In this document: one piece after another, positions 4,684 to 6,414 of the stretch
Layout of the letters: every line of letters begins with the position of its first letter
Position numbering within the stretch: position 1 is the stretch's first letter
Assembly: GCA_026709725.1 (NCBI GenBank)
Contig: JAPOSK010000230.1
Coordinates: 1 to 6,414 of the forward strand
DNA: 6,414 nucleotides
Source: Paracoccaceae bacterium
GTDB taxonomy: Bacteria > Pseudomonadota > Alphaproteobacteria > Rhodobacterales > Rhodobacteraceae
Direction of reading: 5' to 3'
Translations under genes and position numbers: made by a program
Notes under the pieces: generated by a model
Told to the model about the DNA's origin: nothing
The model's input: only the letters and a program-made list of their open reading frames with translations
Databases searched by the model: none

Positions 4684-6282
4684 TCATAACCCCCGGATCA
4701 TGTCGCTGGCCTTTTCCGCAATCATGACGGTGGCGGCGTTGGTGTTGGATCCAATGAGGCTCGGCATGATCGAGCAGTCGCAGATCCGGAGACCCTCAAG
4801 ACCCCGGACCCGGCATGCGGGATCGACGACGGCGAAATCATCAATGCCCATCTTGCAGGTGCAGGTGGGATGATAGGAGGTGCGACCGTATTGCCGTGCA
4901 TAGGCTTCGAGATCGGACCGGCTCCGGATGCTCTCGTCCGGAAAGTGCAGCCGGCGAATGTGCTTCCTCAGGGATTTCCGGGCAAAGATCTCCCGGCTGA
5001 TCCTGACCCCCTCGACCGAGATCCTGAGATCGTCGGGGTGGCCGAGAAAATTGGGATCGATCAGGGGCGGATCCTCCGGATCGGCGGAGCGGAGCCGCAC
5101 GGTTCCCCGGGCCCTGGGTCGAAGCGTGTAGGAATTCAGGGTGATGCCCGAGGATCCCCGGGGAACGCCCGGCACGCCGGCCTCGGCACCGGCACCGGCG
5201 AGGAAATGAAACTGCAGATCCGGATTGGTGGCGGCCGCGTCGGCAAACCAGAAGGCACCACCCTCGACGACATTCGATGTGACCGGTCCCGACTTGAAGA
5301 GGGTGTACTGCACACCGGCAAGGGCCGCGCGGTACCAGGTGTTGTACTTGTCAAGGCTGTAGTGGCCGGTGAGTTCGGCCACGATGTCGATGCCGAAGTG
5401 GTCGTTCAGATTCTCTCCAACCCCGGGCAGGTCATGCACGACACCGATGCCGTGGGCGGTGAGATGATCGGCGGGCCCGACACCCGACAGCATCATGAGT
5501 TTCGGCGTGCCGATTGCGCCGGCGGCAACCAGGACTTCGCTTGCCGCCTCGACGCTGTGCCGGGTACCCTTGTGAATGTAGTCAATGCTCCGGGCCCGGT
5601 CACCCCTGATGATGATCCGATGGACCGCGGCGCGGGTGATGACGGTGAGATTGGGCCGCCCGAGGGCAGGTTTCAGGAACCCCGTGGCGGCCGAACAGCG
5701 CCGGGCGTTGCGGACGGTGACCTGGTAGACGCCGCATCCGGCCTGCGTGTGGCCATTGAAATCGGGATTGTAGGGCATGCCGAGTTCCTGACAGGCCCGA
5801 ACGAAGGCCAGCGTCATGGGCTGGGGATCCCGAAGATTGGAGACGCCGAGACCCCCGTCGGTCCCGTGCCAGTCATCGGCCAGAATCGTGTTGCCCTCCG
5901 AGCGCAGGAAATAGGGCTGGATTTCCCTGAATGACCAGCCGCTGCACCCTTCGTCACTGGCCCAGCGGTCATAGTCGGCCGGGATGCCGCGGGTGAAGAC
6001 TTCGGCATTGATCGAGGATCCGCCTCCGATGACCCGGGCCTGGGCGTACGGGATCTCGCGGTTGTTGGCATGGGTCTGTGGCGTGGTTGCATAGCCCCAG
6101 ATATGCCGCCCTGCAGTCATCTTGGCAAAGCCGATCGGCATGTGGATCATGGGATGACGATCCATGCCGCCCGCCTCAAGGAGCAGAATGCGCGCCGCCG
6201 GATCCTCGCTCAGCCGGTTGGCGAGAACACAACCCGCGGTGCCGCCACCCACGATGACATAATCGTAACCCTTTGCCGGCAT
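4684..6282 (-). CDS. GMC-family FAD-dependent alcohol/choline-type dehydrogenase
   Basis: A 532-residue flavoprotein that oxidises an alcohol to an aldehyde, close in plan to choline dehydrogenase. Landmarks: dinucleotide-binding YVIVGGGTAGCVLANRL (residues 8-24), ribose-binding LLLEAGG (E36), GMC signature 1 ARVIGGGSSINA (82-93), and signature 2 GAIGTPKLMMLSGVGP (255-270). Near the C-terminus are YHPTCTCKMG (470-479) and GSNTNAATVMIAEKA (511-525). H471 and N515 are the likely catalytic pair, 44 residues apart as His466 and Asn510 are in choline oxidase. The His that binds FAD covalently in choline oxidase is absent (SSINA), so FAD should be non-covalent. No signal peptide is seen. I start it at the ATG at 6282. 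The frame remains open to 6402, but those codons overlap the aldehyde dehydrogenase end and look nothing like a GMC N-terminus. The stop of that gene is one base upstream, so the two are coupled. The substrate is not determined. Confidence 0.92.
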   Translation of the reverse strand: MPAKGYDYVIVGGGTAGCVLANRLSEDPAARILLLEAGGMDRHPMIHMPIGFAKMTAGRHIWGYATTPQTHANNREIPYAQARVIGGGSSINAEVFTRGIPADYDRWASDEGCSGWSFREIQPYFLRSEGNTILADDWHGTDGGLGVSNLRDPQPMTLAFVRACQELGMPYNPDFNGHTQAGCGVYQVTVRNARRCSAATGFLKPALGRPNLTVITRAAVHRIIIRGDRARSIDYIHKGTRHSVEAASEVLVAAGAIGTPKLMMLSGVGPADHLTAHGIGVVHDLPGVGENLNDHFGIDIVAELTGHYSLDKYNTWYRAALAGVQYTLFKSGPVTSNVVEGGAFWFADAAATNPDLQFHFLAGAGAEAGVPGVPRGSSGITLNSYTLRPRARGTVRLRSADPEDPPLIDPNFLGHPDDLRISVEGVRISREIFARKSLRKHIRRLHFPDESIRSRSDLEAYARQYGRTSYHPTCTCKMGIDDFAVVDPACRVRGLEGLRICDCSIMPSLIGSNTNAATVMIAEKASDMIRGL

Positions 6283-6283
6283 G

Positions 6284-6414
6284 TCAGGGGATCCAGGGTG
6301 TCCGTTGGCCAATCTCGATATGGATCGACTTGACCTGCGTGTACTCCTCGACGCCATAGATTCCGGCTTCACGCCCCCAGCCCGATTGCTTGAAGCCGCC
6401 AATGGGCAATTCCG
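6284..6414 (-). CDS. Aldehyde dehydrogenase, C-terminal fragment (5' end outside window)
   Basis: Only the last 42 codons are present; the gene runs off the right edge. The frame (codons from 6412 leftward) reads [13 protein letters not shown], then [14 protein letters not shown], and stops at TGA 6286-6284. The PxGGxKxSGxGRE...GxxEYTxxKxV/I block is the diagnostic C-terminal end of NAD(P)+-dependent aldehyde dehydrogenases such as betaine aldehyde dehydrogenase. The catalytic Cys and Glu lie off the window, so activity cannot be checked. It would oxidise the aldehyde made by the GMC enzyme. It is one base upstream of the GMC start (TGA-C-ATG), which shows they form one operon, with this gene first. 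It is shorter than most ORF-length cut-offs, so automated calling could miss it. Confidence 0.85.
   Translation of the reverse strand, partial: ELPIGGFKQSGWGREAGIYGVEEYTQVKSIHIEIGQRTPWIP

Noticed and set aside
4313..4687. 124-residue minus-strand open frame in the convergent gap
   Set aside because: Composition is Ser/Arg/Pro/His-rich and unlike a folded protein; no homology pattern is recognisable and it runs into the GMC stop region.
4870..5934. 354-residue open frame on the plus strand
   Set aside because: It is antisense to the well-supported GMC gene, with Gly/Pro/Arg/Asp-rich shadow composition and no recognisable motif.

Overview
This is a G+C-rich bacterial window that looks like a proteobacterial, probably alphaproteobacterial, chromosome. 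That assignment rests only on base composition, gene style and the mix of catabolic families, so it is a weak inference. No tRNA, rRNA, CRISPR array, intact mobile element or phage gene is visible. The content is mainly small-molecule catabolism with FAD-, NAD(P)- and CoA-dependent enzymes.

Layout from left to right. (1) At 3-347 (+) lies the C-terminal end of a protein with a Calx-beta-like domain; the rest is off the left edge. (2) At 348-620 is a convergent non-coding gap, dense in inverted repeats. (3) At 621-3261 (-) is a tight three-gene operon: a family I acyl-CoA:carboxylate CoA-transferase, an enoyl-CoA hydratase-type crotonase (16-bp overlap), and a small Dabb-fold protein (4-bp ATGA overlap). 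(4) At 3262-3424 is a divergent control region in which two good sigma70-type promoters interleave, one firing left into the operon and one right. (5) At 3425-4246 (+) is a single aldo/keto reductase gene. (6) At 4247-4683 is a convergent 437-bp gap with several hairpins and no gene I can support. (7) At 4684-6282 (-) is a GMC-family FAD alcohol/choline-type dehydrogenase. (8) At 6284-6414 (-), one base upstream of the GMC start, is the C-terminal end of an aldehyde dehydrogenase whose body lies off the right edge.

How the genes may work together (inference). The GMC enzyme and the aldehyde dehydrogenase form a classic alcohol -> aldehyde -> carboxylate pair, like choline -> betaine aldehyde -> betaine or a similar alcohol. 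The CoA-transferase could load a carboxylate onto CoA, and the crotonase would hydrate the enoyl-CoA. The Dabb protein, whose Tyr/His pair matches the olivetolic acid cyclase dyad, may act on a CoA-bound or aromatic intermediate. The aldo/keto reductase could handle an aldehyde or ketone from the same substrate. The true substrate cannot be read from the sequence.

Three points correct a naive reading. The GMC open frame extends about 40 codons too far upstream, into the aldehyde dehydrogenase gene. The CoA-transferase probably starts at a GTG preceded by a good ribosome-binding site, not at the upstream TTG. The long plus-strand open frames across 4870-5934 and 1121-1720 are antisense shadows.
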